Shown in pieces: positions 36,940 through 48,158 of a DNA stretch of 64,000 nt. Made by a program: the position numbers and the translations under genes. Below the pieces are notes generated by a model, which saw only the letters and a list, made by a program, of their open reading frames with translations, had not been told where the DNA came from and searched no databases. This DNA comes from Nocardioides sp. ChNu-153 (lineage in GTDB: Bacteria > Actinomycetota > Actinomycetes > Propionibacteriales > Nocardioidaceae), in NCBI RefSeq assembly GCF_030466625.1, contig NZ_JADEVT010000007.1, positions 62,001 through 126,000 of the forward strand, in the 5' to 3' direction. Numbering within the stretch: position 1 is the stretch's first letter; the number at the start of each line of letters is the position of its first letter.

Positions 36940-38012
36940 CCACCCTCGAGAAGAACCCCACGCCCGTGCGGGAGGACATGCCCCTGTCCGGGCCCCGCCT
37001 GCCGGCCTACGCGCCGCTGCTCGCGGTCGTGGCCGCCATCGCCGTCGGCGGTGCGCTGGCGCTCGTGCTCGGCGCCGGCGTCGTGGCCGCCGCGTTCCTC
37101 GCCATCGTGGCCTTCGTGGTGCTGCTCCCGCTGTGGTCCCGCATCGTCGAGGGCAAGCGCAGCGCCGTCGACCGCCTGGTCGCCGCCCTCGTGTGGGTGG
37201 CGCTGCTGGCGGCGATCGTGCCGCTGGTCTCCCTCATCTGGACGGTCGTCAGCAAGGGGGCCCCGGCCCTCTCGGCGGACTTCTTCACCTACTCGATGCG
37301 CAGCGTCTTCGGCGACGCGCAGGGCGGCATCTACCACGCCCTCATCGGCACGGTCCTGGTCACGATCGCGGCGACCATCATCTCCGTGCCCATCGGCATC
37401 TTCACGGCGATCTACCTCGTCGAGTACGGCACGGGCAGTCGCCTCGCCCGGTCCATCACGTTCCTGGTGGACGTCATGACGGGCATCCCCTCGATCGTCG
37501 CCGGCCTGTTCGCCTACGCGCTCTTCGTGCTGTTCTTCGGCCCCGGCGTGCGCATGGGCTTCGGTGGCTCGGTGGCCCTGTCGTTGCTGATGATCCCGGT
37601 CGTGGTGCGCTCCACCGAGGAGATGCTCAAGCTGGTTCCCGGCGAGCTGCGGGAGGCGGCGTACGCTCTGGGTGTGCCCAAGTGGCGGACCATCACCAAG
37701 GTGGTGCTGCCGACCGCCATGAGCGGCATCGTGACCGGTGTGACGCTGGCGATCGCGCGGGTCATCGGCGAGACGGCCCCGCTGCTCATCATCGCCGGCA
37801 AGACCGACTCGGTGAACTTCAACCTGTTCGACGAGCGCATGGCGACGCTGCCGGTGTTCATCTACTACAGCTACACGCAGCCGGGTCTGCCGGCGTCCGC
37901 CGGTCACGAGCGGGCCTGGGGCGCGGCCCTCGTGCTCATCGCGATCGTCATGATCCTCAACGTGCTCGCCCGCGTGATCGGCAAGGCGTTCGCACCCAAG
38001 ACCGGCCGCTGA
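36936..38012 (+). CDS. pstA: phosphate ABC transporter permease PstA
   Basis: 358 residues with additional N-terminal hydrophobic helices beyond the six-helix core, a common actinobacterial extension. EAA-like loop REAAYALGVPKWRTITKVVLP and the GIPSIVAGLFAY turn are conserved. Overlaps pstC by 4 nt; pstB follows after 24 nt. Confidence 0.96.
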   Translation: MTTLEKNPTPVREDMPLSGPRLPAYAPLLAVVAAIAVGGALALVLGAGVVAAAFLAIVAFVVLLPLWSRIVEGKRSAVDRLVAALVWVALLAAIVPLVSLIWTVVSKGAPALSADFFTYSMRSVFGDAQGGIYHALIGTVLVTIAATIISVPIGIFTAIYLVEYGTGSRLARSITFLVDVMTGIPSIVAGLFAYALFVLFFGPGVRMGFGGSVALSLLMIPVVVRSTEEMLKLVPGELREAAYALGVPKWRTITKVVLPTAMSGIVTGVTLAIARVIGETAPLLIIAGKTDSVNFNLFDERMATLPVFIYYSYTQPGLPASAGHERAWGAALVLIAIVMILNVLARVIGKAFAPKTGR

Positions 38013-38036
38013 GCCGAGAGAAGGAAAGCACTCCCC

Positions 38037-38816
38037 ATGGCCAAGAGCATCGACGTCTCCGACCTCGACATCTACTACGGCGACTTCCTCGCCGTGCAGG
38101 GCGTCAACATGACGATCCGGGCGCGCAGCGTGACCGCCTTCATCGGTCCCTCGGGCTGCGGCAAGTCGACGTACCTCCGCTCGCTCAACCGCATGCACGA
38201 GGTCATCCCCGGCGCGCGCGTCGAGGGGAAGATCGTGGTCGACGGGCAGGACCTCTACGGCAACGGTGTCGACCCCGTCGCCGTGCGCCGCCAGATCGGC
38301 ATGGTCTTCCAGCGGCCGAACCCGTTCCCGACGATGTCGATCTACGACAACGTGCTGGCCGGCAACCGCCTCAACGCCAAGAAGATGAAGAAGTCCGAGG
38401 CGGACACCATCGTCGAGCGCTCCCTGAAGGGCGCGAACCTGTGGGGCGAGGTCAAGGACCGTCTCGGCAAGCCCGGCATGGGCCTGTCGGGTGGTCAGCA
38501 GCAGCGCCTGTGCATCGCCCGGGCGATCGCGGTCGAGCCCGAGGTGCTCCTGATGGACGAGCCGTGCTCCGCGCTCGACCCCATCTCGACCTCCGCGATC
38601 GAGGACCTCATCCACGAGCTGAAGTCGCAGTACACGATCGTCATCGTCACCCACAACATGCAGCAGGCGGCCCGCGTCTCCGACGAGACCGGCTTCTTCA
38701 ACCTCAAGGGCGCCGGCCAGCCCGGCCACCTGGTCGAGTTCAACCCGACCGAGAAGGTCTTCGCGAACCCGGACAACGAGGCCACCGAGGCCTACATCTC
38801 CGGCCGCTTCGGCTGA
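38037..38816 (+). CDS. pstB: phosphate ABC transporter ATPase PstB
   Basis: 259 residues; Walker [10 protein letters not shown], signature LSGGQQQR, Walker [15 protein letters not shown]-loop THNMQQA. Energises PstCA. ATG behind GAAGGAAAG. No phoU gene follows; a DUF47 (PhoU-like) protein is encoded with pitA 2.5 kb away. Confidence 0.97.
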   Translation: MAKSIDVSDLDIYYGDFLAVQGVNMTIRARSVTAFIGPSGCGKSTYLRSLNRMHEVIPGARVEGKIVVDGQDLYGNGVDPVAVRRQIGMVFQRPNPFPTMSIYDNVLAGNRLNAKKMKKSEADTIVERSLKGANLWGEVKDRLGKPGMGLSGGQQQRLCIARAIAVEPEVLLMDEPCSALDPISTSAIEDLIHELKSQYTIVIVTHNMQQAARVSDETGFFNLKGAGQPGHLVEFNPTEKVFANPDNEATEAYISGRFG

Positions 38817-38854
38817 GCCGCCGCCCCCGGGGCCATCCCGGGGCCGCCACCGAC

Positions 38855-38897
38855 GCAGGGCCCGCAGCAGGTACGCCGTACCCGCCGCGGGCCCTGC
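38855..38897 (+). terminator. pst operon terminator
   Basis: GCAGGGCCCGC (38855-38865) and GCGGGCCCTGC (38887-38897) form an 11-bp perfect stem, with GGTAC/GTACC pairing inside the loop. It is 39 nt after the pstB stop. The rest of the 342-bp gap up to 39158 holds one 45-bp repeat (38959-39003) and no gene. Confidence 0.7.
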
Positions 38898-38958
38898 GCC
38901 GTCCCGTGGGGCCTCGGGTCGTCCCCGGGGTCTTGCCACGTCCCGCGGCCCTGCCCGG

Positions 38959-39003
38959 ACGTCATGCGTCGGGTGGGTCGGAGCGCTCGGGGCGTATGAC
39001 GTC
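38959..39003. repeat. 45-bp palindrome-ended repeat, copy 1
   Basis: Begins ACGTCATGCG and ends ATGACGTC, with 27 variable bases between; the ends are complementary (7 bp plus three more with one G-T). The sequence CCCGCGG follows directly. Same overall length as two copies at 40145 and 40249, on the other side of the AbiEi-like gene. Confidence 0.8.
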
Positions 39004-39158
39004 CCGCGGCTCGCCGGCCAGACGAGTGAGGCGACCTGGCCGACCCGGTCGTCGTCCGACGAGCCGTCTTCCGTCCCCAGGTGGCCGCGCCGGACCCGCC
39101 GTCCCCAGGCGCCGCCTCCCACCATCCTGCGGAGGGTGCGGGCCGGGAGCCTGGTCGG

Positions 39159-40136
39159 GTGGTGGACGGAGGGACGAGACCGGCGGACGGACGCGAACGC
39201 CGACGGCGCGCGCGGGCACAGGTCGTCGCCCTGGCGGGGGAGCAGGGCGGCGTCGTGTCGCGACGCCAGGCGTACGCCGCGGGCGTGACCAGGTGGCAGG
39301 TGCGCGCCGAGATCGCCGGGGGCAGGTGGCGTCGCCTGAGGTCGCAGAGCATCGTGGTCCACAACGGACCGCTGGACCGGGACGGCGCGCTGTGGAGCGC
39401 GGTGCTGGAGGCGGGCCCCCGGGCGCACCTCGACGGCGCTGCGGCTCTCGAGGTCGCGGGACTCCGCCGGTGGTCGGAGGAGGCGATCCGGGTGTCGGTC
39501 CCGCGGGGTGCCCGGGTACGGCGGGGACCCGGTCTCGACGTGCGCCAGACACGTCGCTACTCGGCCGAGGACGTGGTGGGCCCGGGCGTGCCCCGGGCTC
39601 GGCCGGCCGTCGCCGCCGTCCGGGCCGCACTCTGGGCGCGATCGGACCGCCAGGCGACGCTGCTGCTCACCATGACGGTGCAGCAGGGAGTCGCGACCGT
39701 GGCCGAGCTGGGCGCTGAGCTGCTCCGCATCCGTCGCGACCGGCGTCGTGCGCTGGTGCAGGAGGTGCTGCAAGAGCTGCTCGGCGGCGCGGAGTCCCTG
39801 GGCGAGATCGACGTCGCCCGTGAGTGCCGTCGTCGGGGGCTGCCGGAGCCGACGCGGCAGGCGGTGCGCCGCGGCCGCGGCGGTTCCTACTACCTCGACG
39901 TCTGGTGGGAGCAGTACGGCGTCGTCCTCGAGGTCGACGGGCTCCACCACGCCTGGGCGGAGAACCTCGTGGCCGACGCGATCCGCCAGAACGAGGTGGT
40001 GCTGGCGGGCGCGGACCTCGTCCTGCGGCTCCCGGTCCTCGGCCTGAGGGTCGCCCCCGACGCGTTCTTCGAGCAGGTGGAGCGCGCGCTCCGCGCACGT
40101 GGCTGGGAACGCGACGAGACCCTCCTCGCCGGCTGA
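39159..40136 (+). CDS. AbiEi-like winged-helix + DUF559/Vsr-like protein
   Basis: 325 residues. N-terminal segment (SRRQAYAAGVTRWQVRAEIA) resembles the winged helix of type IV AbiEi antitoxin-like proteins; the C-terminal ~90 residues have YLDVWWEQYGVVLEVDG and later beta-alpha elements of a DUF559/Vsr-type nuclease fold (EVDG as active-site-like). No AbiEii toxin or methylase is adjacent. Such solitary proteins are common in actinobacteria. GTG at 39159 (or 39162) has GGGAG ~9 nt upstream; start uncertain. Flanked by 45-bp repeats. Function unknown. Confidence 0.75.
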   Translation: MVDGGTRPADGRERRRRARAQVVALAGEQGGVVSRRQAYAAGVTRWQVRAEIAGGRWRRLRSQSIVVHNGPLDRDGALWSAVLEAGPRAHLDGAAALEVAGLRRWSEEAIRVSVPRGARVRRGPGLDVRQTRRYSAEDVVGPGVPRARPAVAAVRAALWARSDRQATLLLTMTVQQGVATVAELGAELLRIRRDRRRALVQEVLQELLGGAESLGEIDVARECRRRGLPEPTRQAVRRGRGGSYYLDVWWEQYGVVLEVDGLHHAWAENLVADAIRQNEVVLAGADLVLRLPVLGLRVAPDAFFEQVERALRARGWERDETLLAG

Positions 40137-40144
40137 CCCGCCGC

Positions 40145-40189
40145 ACGTCATGCGCAGTGAGCGTCCTGGCCTGGCATCCGGATGACGTC
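40145..40189. repeat. 45-bp palindrome-ended repeat, copy 2
   Basis: ACGTCATGCG at 40145-40154 and ATGACGTC at 40182-40189, 27 variable bases between, followed by CCCGGG. Starts 8 nt after the AbiEi-like stop codon. Confidence 0.8.
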
Positions 40190-40248
40190 CCCGGGCAGTC
40201 TGGCGGCGGCCCCCGGCGGAGCGCCAGGCCCTCATACGACGCGCCGAG

Positions 40249-40293
40249 ACGTCATGCGAGAAGAGCCCTTCGGCCTCGGATCGGTATGACGTC
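40249..40293. repeat. 45-bp palindrome-ended repeat, copy 3
   Basis: ACGTCATGCG at 40249-40258 and ATGACGTC at 40286-40293, followed by CCGGGG. Lies 59 nt beyond copy 2 in the gap before the pitA stop; copies 2 and 3 have the same orientation as copy 1. Confidence 0.8.
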
Positions 40294-40352
40294 CCGGGGG
40301 CTGGGCGGGGGCGCGGTACGGCGCGGGGCCGGGCGCTACGAGCCGGGGTGGC

Positions 40353-41375
40353 TCAGGGTGCGACCTCGAAGACGACGTGGGCGATGCCGTAGCCGGCGGC
40401 GCCGACGAGGCCGGCCATGGGGAACGTCAGGATCCAGGCCATGATGATCGACTTCGCGACGCCCCAGCGCACGGCGGAGAAGCGCTTGGTGGCGCCGGCG
40501 CCCATGACGGCGGAGGTGATGGTGTGCGTCGTCGAGATGGGCGCCTCGAAGGCGAACGCGGTCGTGTAGAGCACGCCGGCCGCCACCGTCTCCGACGCGA
40601 AGCCGCGGGGCGGGTCGAGGTCGATGATGCGCCGCCCGAGGGTGCGCATGATGCGCCAGCCGCCGGCGTACGTGCCCAGCGAGATCGCGGCGGCGGCCGA
40701 GAAGATGACCCACAGGGGGAGGCCGTCGGACTGGGCGTAGAACCCGCCGGTGACGAGCGCCAGGAAGATGACGCCCATCGTCTTCTGTGCGTCCTGCAGG
40801 CCGTGGCCCAGCGCCATCGCGGCGGCGGACAGCGTCTGCGCGACGCGGAACCCGCGGTTGGTCCGCCCGGGGTTGCTGCGCCGGAAGATCCACATGATCG
40901 CGACCATCAGCACGAACGCCGCGGCGAAGCCGAACAGCGGCGAGGCGATCATCGGGATGACGACCTTCTGCACGATGACGTCCCACTTCACCGTCGCGCC
41001 GCCCGCGAGCGCGGCGCCCACGAGGCCGCCGATGAGGGCGTGGGAGGACGACGAGGGCAGGCCGAAGTACCAGGTGATCAGGTTCCAGGCGATGGCGCCG
41101 AGCAGCCCGGCGAGCACGATCACCAGGCCGTGGACCGCGGCCGAGGTCGTCTCCGGGTCGGGGATCGTGATGACCGACGCGACGGTGTTCGCGATCTCCT
41201 GGCCCAGGAAGGCGCCGACGAAGTTCATGACCGCCGCCATGGCGAGGGCGATGCGCGGGGTGAGGGCCCGCGTCGAGACGGACGTCGCGATCGCGTTCGC
41301 CGCGTCGTGGAACCCGTTCGTGTAGTCGAACGTGAGGGCGACGACGACCACCACGACGACGATGGTGAGCTCCAC
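40353..41375 (-). CDS. pitA: low-affinity inorganic phosphate transporter PitA
   Basis: 340 residues, about ten transmembrane segments. PHO4/Pit repeats: FDYTNGFHDAANAIAT near the N terminus and ALGHGLQDAQKTMG in the second half, with ISTTHTITSAVMG. Moves metal-phosphate with H+. GTG start 3 nt after the DUF47 stop, the standard pit accessory-pit pair. Confidence 0.95.
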   Translation of the reverse strand: MELTIVVVVVVVALTFDYTNGFHDAANAIATSVSTRALTPRIALAMAAVMNFVGAFLGQEIANTVASVITIPDPETTSAAVHGLVIVLAGLLGAIAWNLITWYFGLPSSSSHALIGGLVGAALAGGATVKWDVIVQKVVIPMIASPLFGFAAAFVLMVAIMWIFRRSNPGRTNRGFRVAQTLSAAAMALGHGLQDAQKTMGVIFLALVTGGFYAQSDGLPLWVIFSAAAAISLGTYAGGWRIMRTLGRRIIDLDPPRGFASETVAAGVLYTTAFAFEAPISTTHTITSAVMGAGATKRFSAVRWGVAKSIIMAWILTFPMAGLVGAAGYGIAHVVFEVAP

Positions 41376-41378
41376 CGC

Positions 41379-41996
41379 TCAGGACTCCTTGACGGCGATC
41401 GTCTCCACCCGGTTGGCCACGGTCTCGAAGGCGTCGATGGCGCGCTCGAGCGCCTCGACGATGTCCTTGAGCTTCAGCACCTCGATGGTCTTGTAGGACC
41501 CGCTGAAGAGGTTGGCCAGGGTGCGGCGGTGGTTCTTGTCGCCGGCGTTCTCCAGCCGGTTGATCTCGATCCAGTACTCCGAGAGGTCCTTCATCGTCCG
41601 CAGCCGCGGCATCGCCTCGGCGGTGACCTCGGCGCAGCGCTGGAGCACGTCGACCTGCTGGCTCAGCTCGGGGGGCAGCGCCTTCACCTCGTAGAGCAGG
41701 ATCAGGTCGACCGCCTCGTCCATCTCGTCCATCACGTCGTCGAGACCGGAGGCGAGGCCGTAGATGTCCTCGCGGTCGAACGGCGTCACGAACGTCGAGT
41801 TCACCTGCCGCACGATCGCGTGGGTCGTCTCGTCGGCCGCGTGCTCGGCGTCGCGCATGCGGCGCGCGACGTCCTCGCGGTCGGCGCCGTCGGCGAGCAT
41901 CTCGGCCAGCAGGCCGGCGCCGACGACGAGGTGCTGGGCCGACTGTGAGAAGAGGTCGTAGAACGACCCCTCGACAGGGCGGAAGCGAAAAGCCAC
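41379..41996 (-). CDS. DUF47/PhoU-like Pit accessory protein
   Basis: 205 residues, helical, PhoU-like bundle with acidic metal-binding patterns (EHAADETTH, DEMDEAVDLI). GTG at 41996 follows GCAGGAGAAT; the longer frame upstream was rejected for lack of a site. Regulates or supports PitA in the two-gene operon. Confidence 0.92.
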   Translation of the reverse strand: MAFRFRPVEGSFYDLFSQSAQHLVVGAGLLAEMLADGADREDVARRMRDAEHAADETTHAIVRQVNSTFVTPFDREDIYGLASGLDDVMDEMDEAVDLILLYEVKALPPELSQQVDVLQRCAEVTAEAMPRLRTMKDLSEYWIEINRLENAGDKNHRRTLANLFSGSYKTIEVLKLKDIVEALERAIDAFETVANRVETIAVKES

Positions 41997-42143
41997 GGGA
42001 TTCTCCTGCAGGACGGAACCAGGCCGCCTCATGCTAGGGCTTCGTCACTTGCCGGACACAAACCCGGGGCCCCGTGACGTCCCCGACGCCCGCTCCGGTC
42101 CGGACCACCCCCGGTCGGGTACGGCGGACCGCACCCGCCGCGG

Positions 42144-44330
42144 TCAGCCGCGGCGCTGGCGGCGCTGCTGCTCGATGAGCGTCTCCTGGAGGTGACGCTC
42201 CCCGCGGTGCCGGGTCCACGAGCCGTCGGACTCGAGGTGCCAGGCGTCGGTGGCGTCGTCGAACGCGAGGTCGAGCAGCGCGGCGACCTTCGCCCCCTGC
42301 GCCTCGGGCAGCCGCACCATGACCTCGACGCGGCGGTCGAGGTTGCGGTGCATCATGTCGGCCGAGCCGATCCAGGCGGTAGGGGAGCCGCCGCCGGCGA
42401 ACCACGCGACGCGGCTGTGCTCCAGGAAGCGACCGAGCACGGAACGGACGTGGATGGACTCCGACAGCCCGGGCACGCCGGGGCGCAGCGCGGAGATCCC
42501 GCGCACCAGGAGCTCGATGCTCACGCCGGCCTGCGAGGCGAGGTAGAGCGCGTCGATGATCGCCTCGTCGACGACCGAGTTGGCCTTGATGCGGATGTGC
42601 GCCGGACGCCCCGCCTCGTGGTGGGCGATCTCGGCGTGGATGGCGTCGACGAGCCCGGTGCGGACCCCGTCCGGGGCGACGAGCAGCTCGTCGTACGACG
42701 CGTTGCGGGAGAAGCCGGACAGGTTGTTGAACAGGTGGGCGACGTCCTCGCCGATGCGGGGGTCGGCGGTGAGCAGGCCGAGGTCCTCGTAGAGGCGGGC
42801 GGTCTTCGGGTTGTAGTTGCCCGTGCCGATGTGGGTGTAGCGGCGGATGCCGTCGGGCTCGTCGCGCACCACCAGCGAGAGCTTGCAGTGCGTCTTGAGG
42901 CCGACCAGGCCGTAGACGACGTGGCAGCCCGCGTGCTCCAGCTTGCGGGCCCAGCGGATGTTGTTGGTCTCGTCGAAGCGCGCCTTGATCTCGACGATCA
43001 CCAGCACCTGCTTGCCGGCCTCGGCGGCGTCGACGAGGGCGTCGATGATCGGCGAGTCGCCCGAGGTGCGGTAGAGCGTCTGCTTGATCGCCAGCACGTG
43101 CGGGTCGGCGGCCGCCTGCTCGAGGAAGCGCTGCACCGAGGTGGCGAACGAGTCGTAGGGGTGGTGCAGCAGCACGTCGTGGCGGCGCACCGCCTTGAAC
43201 ACGTCGACGGGCGAGCTCGACTCGACCTCCGCGAGCAGCGGGTGGGTCGAGGGCACGAACGCGCGGTACTTCAGGTCCTCGCGGTCGAGGTCGGCGATGT
43301 CGTTGAGACCGCGCAGGTCGAGCGGGCCCGAGAGCCGGAAGACCTCCTCGTCGCGCACGCCGAGCTCGGAGGTCAGCAGCTCCAGCACCTTCGGGTCGAT
43401 GGACTCCTCGACCTCCAGGCGTACGGCGGGCCCGAACCGACGCCGCAGCAGCTCCTTCTCGAGCGCCTGGAGGAGGTTCTCGGCGTCGTCCTCCTCGACC
43501 TCCAGGTCCTCGTTGCGGGTGACGCGGAAGGTGTGGACGCCCAGCACCTCCATGCCGGGGAACAGCCGCTTGAGGTGCTCGCGGATGACGTCCTCGAGCG
43601 GCACGAAGCGCTGGTTGCCCACCGCGACGAAGCGGTCGAAGATCGGCGGCACCTTGACGCGGGCGAACTGCTCCTTGCCCGTCTTCGGGTTGCGCACCAG
43701 CACGGCCAGGTTGAGCGAGAGACCCGAGATGTAGGGGAACGGGTGGGCCGGGTCGACGGCGAGCGGGGTCAGCACCGGGAAGACGCGGTCGCGGAAGAGG
43801 CGCTTGCAGTGCTTCTGCTCGTCGCGGTCGAGGTCCTCCCAACGCACGAGCTGGATGCCCTCCAGCTCGAGCGCGGGCACGATCTCGTCGCGGAACACGC
43901 GCGCGTGGCGGTCCATCAGCTCACGGGTCGTCGACCAGATCTCGCGCAGCACCTCGCGCGGCAGCAGGCCGGAGGCCGCGCGGACGGCGACGCCCGCCGC
44001 GATCCGGCGCTTGAGGCCGGCCACGCGCACCATGAAGAACTCGTCGAGGTTGCTCGCGAAGATGGCGAGGAAGCGGGTGCGCTCCAGCAGGGGGAGCGTG
44101 GGGTCCTCGGCCAGCTCGAGCACGCGCTGGTTGAACTTCAGCCACGACACCTCGCGGTCCAGGAACCGGTCGCCGTGCTTCTCCACCGCGGCCAGCGCCT
44201 CCGGGTCGGGCACGTACGGCGGGTCGACGTCGAAGATGTCGCCGCCGGCCGCCTGGAGGGCGGACTCCGGGGGCCCGTCGTCCAGCGAGCCCGAGACGTG
44301 AGCGGCGAGGATGGACGGGTCGGTGCTCAT
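42144..44330 (-). CDS. ppk: polyphosphate kinase 1
   Basis: 728 residues. Full PPK1 with N, head, C1 and C2 domains; [17 protein letters not shown] near the N terminus, the phospho-His region [18 protein letters not shown], and HSRVAWF downstream. Reversibly makes polyP from ATP. ATG at 44330 lies 9 nt after GGGAGG; an ATG at 44339 directly touches the site and is less likely. Near mutT1 and pst, as in other actinobacteria. Confidence 0.96.
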   Translation of the reverse strand: MSTDPSILAAHVSGSLDDGPPESALQAAGGDIFDVDPPYVPDPEALAAVEKHGDRFLDREVSWLKFNQRVLELAEDPTLPLLERTRFLAIFASNLDEFFMVRVAGLKRRIAAGVAVRAASGLLPREVLREIWSTTRELMDRHARVFRDEIVPALELEGIQLVRWEDLDRDEQKHCKRLFRDRVFPVLTPLAVDPAHPFPYISGLSLNLAVLVRNPKTGKEQFARVKVPPIFDRFVAVGNQRFVPLEDVIREHLKRLFPGMEVLGVHTFRVTRNEDLEVEEDDAENLLQALEKELLRRRFGPAVRLEVEESIDPKVLELLTSELGVRDEEVFRLSGPLDLRGLNDIADLDREDLKYRAFVPSTHPLLAEVESSSPVDVFKAVRRHDVLLHHPYDSFATSVQRFLEQAAADPHVLAIKQTLYRTSGDSPIIDALVDAAEAGKQVLVIVEIKARFDETNNIRWARKLEHAGCHVVYGLVGLKTHCKLSLVVRDEPDGIRRYTHIGTGNYNPKTARLYEDLGLLTADPRIGEDVAHLFNNLSGFSRNASYDELLVAPDGVRTGLVDAIHAEIAHHEAGRPAHIRIKANSVVDEAIIDALYLASQAGVSIELLVRGISALRPGVPGLSESIHVRSVLGRFLEHSRVAWFAGGGSPTAWIGSADMMHRNLDRRVEVMVRLPEAQGAKVAALLDLAFDDATDAWHLESDGSWTRHRGERHLQETLIEQQRRQRRG

Positions 44331-44426
44331 GCGCGCCATCCTCCCACCCGACGGTGAACGAGCGGTGACCGTGCGCATCCCGCGGATCCGCTGGCGCGGG
44401 GCGAACCGATCGGTAACCTGACGCTC

Positions 44427-45557
<1,131 letters not shown>

Positions 45558-45559
45558 GC

Positions 45560-46246
45560 GTGGGCCGGGTGAGCGGCGGCCGGGGGAGCGGGCTGCCCTG
45601 GCGCCGCATCGGCGCCGGGCTGGTCGTGGCGGGCGTCGCGACGGGCGTCGTGGCCCACGAGACGACCCGTGTCGAGGCCAGCGCCAACGGGGTGGCCACC
45701 GTCTTCATCGGCGACTCCATCACCGAGGCCGACACTGCGGGGGCCACGGACCTGCCGGGGCCGCGGTCGTGGACCCGGTACGTCGTGACCGACGACCGCA
45801 CGCCGTGGCGCTACGTGGCCAACGCCGCCGTCGCCGGGGAGACGCTCGGCGAGATGGCGGACCGCTTCGAGCGCGACGTGCTGGCCCGCGGCCCGGAGGC
45901 CGTCGTGATCATGGGCGGCACCAACGACGTGCGCCTCGGGCTGGCGGTCGAGGACTCGCTCGACGCGCTGCGCTCCATGGTCGACGCGGCGCGCGGGGCC
46001 GGCGCGGAGGTGTGGATCGTCTCGCCCCCGCCGCTCGACCTGCCCCGCTGGGGCGACGTCGGTCCGTTGATCGAGGCCGAGCGCGCTCTGGCCGAGCAGC
46101 TCGACGTGCCGTTCGTCGAGGTGGTGCCCGAGGTCGGGGACGGCGACGACCGGTGGGCGTCGCCCGGCCTCACGACCGACGGGGCCCACCCGACCGAGCG
46201 GGGCGCCGAGGCCATCGCGGCGGCCGTGCTGGCCCAGGTCGGCTGA
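45560..46246 (+). CDS. SGNH/GDSL hydrolase, membrane-anchored or secreted
   Basis: 228 residues. N-terminal hydrophobic segment ([16 protein letters not shown]) as signal anchor. SGNH blocks: GDSIT (Ser), VIMGGTNDV (Asn) and TDGAHPTE (Asp-His). Starts 2 nt after the upstream esterase, so the two form an operon; GTG 45560 or 45569. Probably deacylates an envelope or exogenous ester. Confidence 0.9.
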   Translation: MGRVSGGRGSGLPWRRIGAGLVVAGVATGVVAHETTRVEASANGVATVFIGDSITEADTAGATDLPGPRSWTRYVVTDDRTPWRYVANAAVAGETLGEMADRFERDVLARGPEAVVIMGGTNDVRLGLAVEDSLDALRSMVDAARGAGAEVWIVSPPPLDLPRWGDVGPLIEAERALAEQLDVPFVEVVPEVGDGDDRWASPGLTTDGAHPTERGAEAIAAAVLAQVG

Positions 46247-46251
46247 GCGAC

Positions 46252-46275
46252 CCGCCGGCGGGCCGGGCCCGGCGG
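46252..46275. terminator. short hairpin between convergent SGNH hydrolase and mshD
   Basis: CCGCCGG (46252-46258) pairs with CCGGCGG (46269-46275) in the 30-bp gap of the converging genes. Confidence 0.4.
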
Positions 46276-46276
46276 C

Positions 46277-47254
46277 TCAGCCCCGCGCGTACTGCACGTG
46301 GCTCGCGGCGACCGTGAAGCCCAGGCCCGCGTAGACCGCGCGCGCCGGGTGGTTGTCGCCCTCGACGTACAGCTCGACGACGCGGGGGTGCTGCGCCTCG
46401 AGGTGGTGCAGACCGGCCAGCGTCAGCAGCTTGCCCAGGCCGCGGCCCTGCGCCTGCGGCGCGACGCCGACGACGTAGACCTCGCCGACCGGGCCCGTGT
46501 CGTCCCCGCTGCCGTCGCCGCTGTCGTCGCCCGGGGTGGTCTTGGTCCAGTGGAACCCCAGCATCGCGCCGGTGGCGGTGTCCTCGGCGACGAGCAGGCC
46601 TGCCGGGTCGAACCAGTCCTGGGCCATCCGCTCGGCGAGGTCGCGCTCGTCCATCGCGCCCTGCTCCGGGTGGCGGGCGAAGGCCGCTGCGTTGACCGCC
46701 AGGAGGTCGGCCGCGTCGTCGGGGCGGTACGAGCGGATCGTGACGTCGGCGCGCGACGGCAGGGCGGGCAGGCCACCGGGCTCGCGCTCCATCACCAGCA
46801 GCTCGCGCACGCGGTCGAAGCCGAGGCGTTCCGCGAGGTGGGCCGCCCGCGGGCTGTCCACGTGGGACCAGGCGACCACGCGGGCGTCGTCGGCGAGCCC
46901 GTCGAGGGACGTCCGCGCCAGGGCGGCACCCACGCCGTACCCCTGGTCGTCGGGGGTCACGGCGAGGGTCAGGTCGTGCTCGGCGCCGGTGCGCCGCAGG
47001 AGCGCGAACCCGACGGGGCGGGGGCCGCCGGCGGGCCGGGGCTCCTCGGCCAGCCACAGCCGGGCGTCCTGGAGCCCGCGGTGCTCGAGGTGGCGGCGAC
47101 CGGCCTCGTCGAGCGCCGGGGCTCCGAGGGTGCGGGCGACGCCGCCGTCCACGGCGTCGAGCGCCGCCCGGGTGGACTCGTCGAGCGTGACCGGCTCGCG
47201 GAGCACGACCGGCCCGGTGCGTCCCTGCAGGTGGTCCGTCCCCTCGTGCGCCAT
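46277..47254 (-). CDS. mshD: mycothiol synthase MshD
   Basis: 325 residues, two GNAT domains (about 1-140 and 150-325). Acetyl-CoA loops in VTPDDQGYGVGAAL and VAPQAQGRGLGKLL; conserved YVEGDNHPARAVYAGLGF. Catalyses the last step of mycothiol synthesis. ATG lies 7 nt after TAGGGT (47267-47262), leaderless. Adjacent to glnR as in mycobacteria (Rv0818-Rv0819). Confidence 0.95.
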   Translation of the reverse strand: MAHEGTDHLQGRTGPVVLREPVTLDESTRAALDAVDGGVARTLGAPALDEAGRRHLEHRGLQDARLWLAEEPRPAGGPRPVGFALLRRTGAEHDLTLAVTPDDQGYGVGAALARTSLDGLADDARVVAWSHVDSPRAAHLAERLGFDRVRELLVMEREPGGLPALPSRADVTIRSYRPDDAADLLAVNAAAFARHPEQGAMDERDLAERMAQDWFDPAGLLVAEDTATGAMLGFHWTKTTPGDDSGDGSGDDTGPVGEVYVVGVAPQAQGRGLGKLLTLAGLHHLEAQHPRVVELYVEGDNHPARAVYAGLGFTVAASHVQYARG

Positions 47255-47278
47255 GGCCCCGACCCTACGGCCGCGACG

Positions 47279-47312
47279 CAGCACGGCCCCGGGCGGACCC
47301 GGGGCCGTGCTG
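47279..47312 (-). terminator. glnR terminator
   Basis: CAGCACGGCCCCGGG (47279-47293) and CCCGGGGCCGTGCTG (47298-47312) form a perfect 15-bp stem with a CGGA loop, 35 nt after the glnR stop on the minus strand. It insulates mshD, which has its own promoter inside the same gap. Confidence 0.75.
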
Positions 47313-47347
47313 AGGTGTCGCTGGGTGCTGCTGCTCCGCGGGAACGC

Positions 47348-48076
47348 TCAGGCGTCGACGCCGGCGTCGGCCGCGACCGTCGTCTCGGACCGGTCCTTCG
47401 ACGGCAGCACGAAGCGGTAGCCGACGTTGCGCACGGTGCCGATGAGCGTCTCGTGCTCGGGGCCGAGCTTGGCGCGCAGGCGACGCACGTGCACGTCGAC
47501 GGTGCGGGTGCCGCCGAAGTAGTCGTAGCCCCACACCTCCTGCAGCAGCTGCTGGCGGCTGAACACGCGGCCCGGGTGCTGGGCCAGGAACTTCAGGAGC
47601 TCGAACTCCTTGAAGGTCAGGTCGAGCGGGCGGCCCCCGAGCTTCGCCGTGTACGTCGCGTCGTCGACCACGACCTCGCCGCTGCGGATGACGTGCGACT
47701 CGGGGTCGTCCGCCTGCCGCTGGGCGTTGAGGCGACCGATCGCGAGGCGGATGCGGGCCTCGAGCTCGGCGGGACCGCAGGTGTGGAGGACGACGTCGTC
47801 CATGCCCCAGTCGGCGGCCACGACGGCCAGGCCGCCCTCGGTGACGACGAGCAGGACGGGGACGTCGGCCCCGGTGGTGCGGATGAGGCGGCAGAGGTCA
47901 CGCGCGTGGGCGAGCTCCTGGCGGCCGTCGACGAGGACCAGGTCCGCGTCGGGGGCCTCGAGGAGCGCGCTTCCCTCGGCTGGGAGGATCTTGACGCTGT
48001 GGCCGAGCAGGGCCAGGCCGGGCAGCACCTCGACCGAGGGCTGCAGGGCACTGGTGAGGAGCAGAAGAGCGCTCAT
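47348..48076 (-). CDS. glnR: GlnR, orphan OmpR-family nitrogen regulator
   Basis: 242 residues. Atypical receiver ([14 protein letters not shown] start, no acidic pair near the N terminus, lone Asp in LVLVDGRQ), characteristic of actinobacterial GlnR, which works as a phosphorylation-independent dimer. C-terminal winged helix with [20 protein letters not shown] and [15 protein letters not shown]. Activates nitrogen-assimilation genes, none of which are in this window. ATG behind GGGAGGAGA. Confidence 0.93.
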   Translation of the reverse strand: MSALLLLTSALQPSVEVLPGLALLGHSVKILPAEGSALLEAPDADLVLVDGRQELAHARDLCRLIRTTGADVPVLLVVTEGGLAVVAADWGMDDVVLHTCGPAELEARIRLAIGRLNAQRQADDPESHVIRSGEVVVDDATYTAKLGGRPLDLTFKEFELLKFLAQHPGRVFSRQQLLQEVWGYDYFGGTRTVDVHVRRLRAKLGPEHETLIGTVRNVGYRFVLPSKDRSETTVAADAGVDA

Positions 48077-48158
48077 GGTGGTCTCCTCCCGAAGGGGTGG
48101 GGACCGAAACACGTCGTTGAGTCTCGGCCTGCACAAGTGAACGGGAGAATACAGAAAC

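Noticed and set aside
39159..40136. Restriction-modification or complete AbiE toxin-antitoxin system
   Set aside because: No methyltransferase, toxin or second subunit adjacent; only one solitary gene is present.
36363..40235. 1290-codon minus-strand frame over pstCAB
   Set aside because: Low-complexity composition; the sense strand encodes complete pst genes.
38959..40293. CRISPR array for the 45-bp repeats
   Set aside because: Only three units, conserved at the ends and variable inside, far apart and without cas genes.
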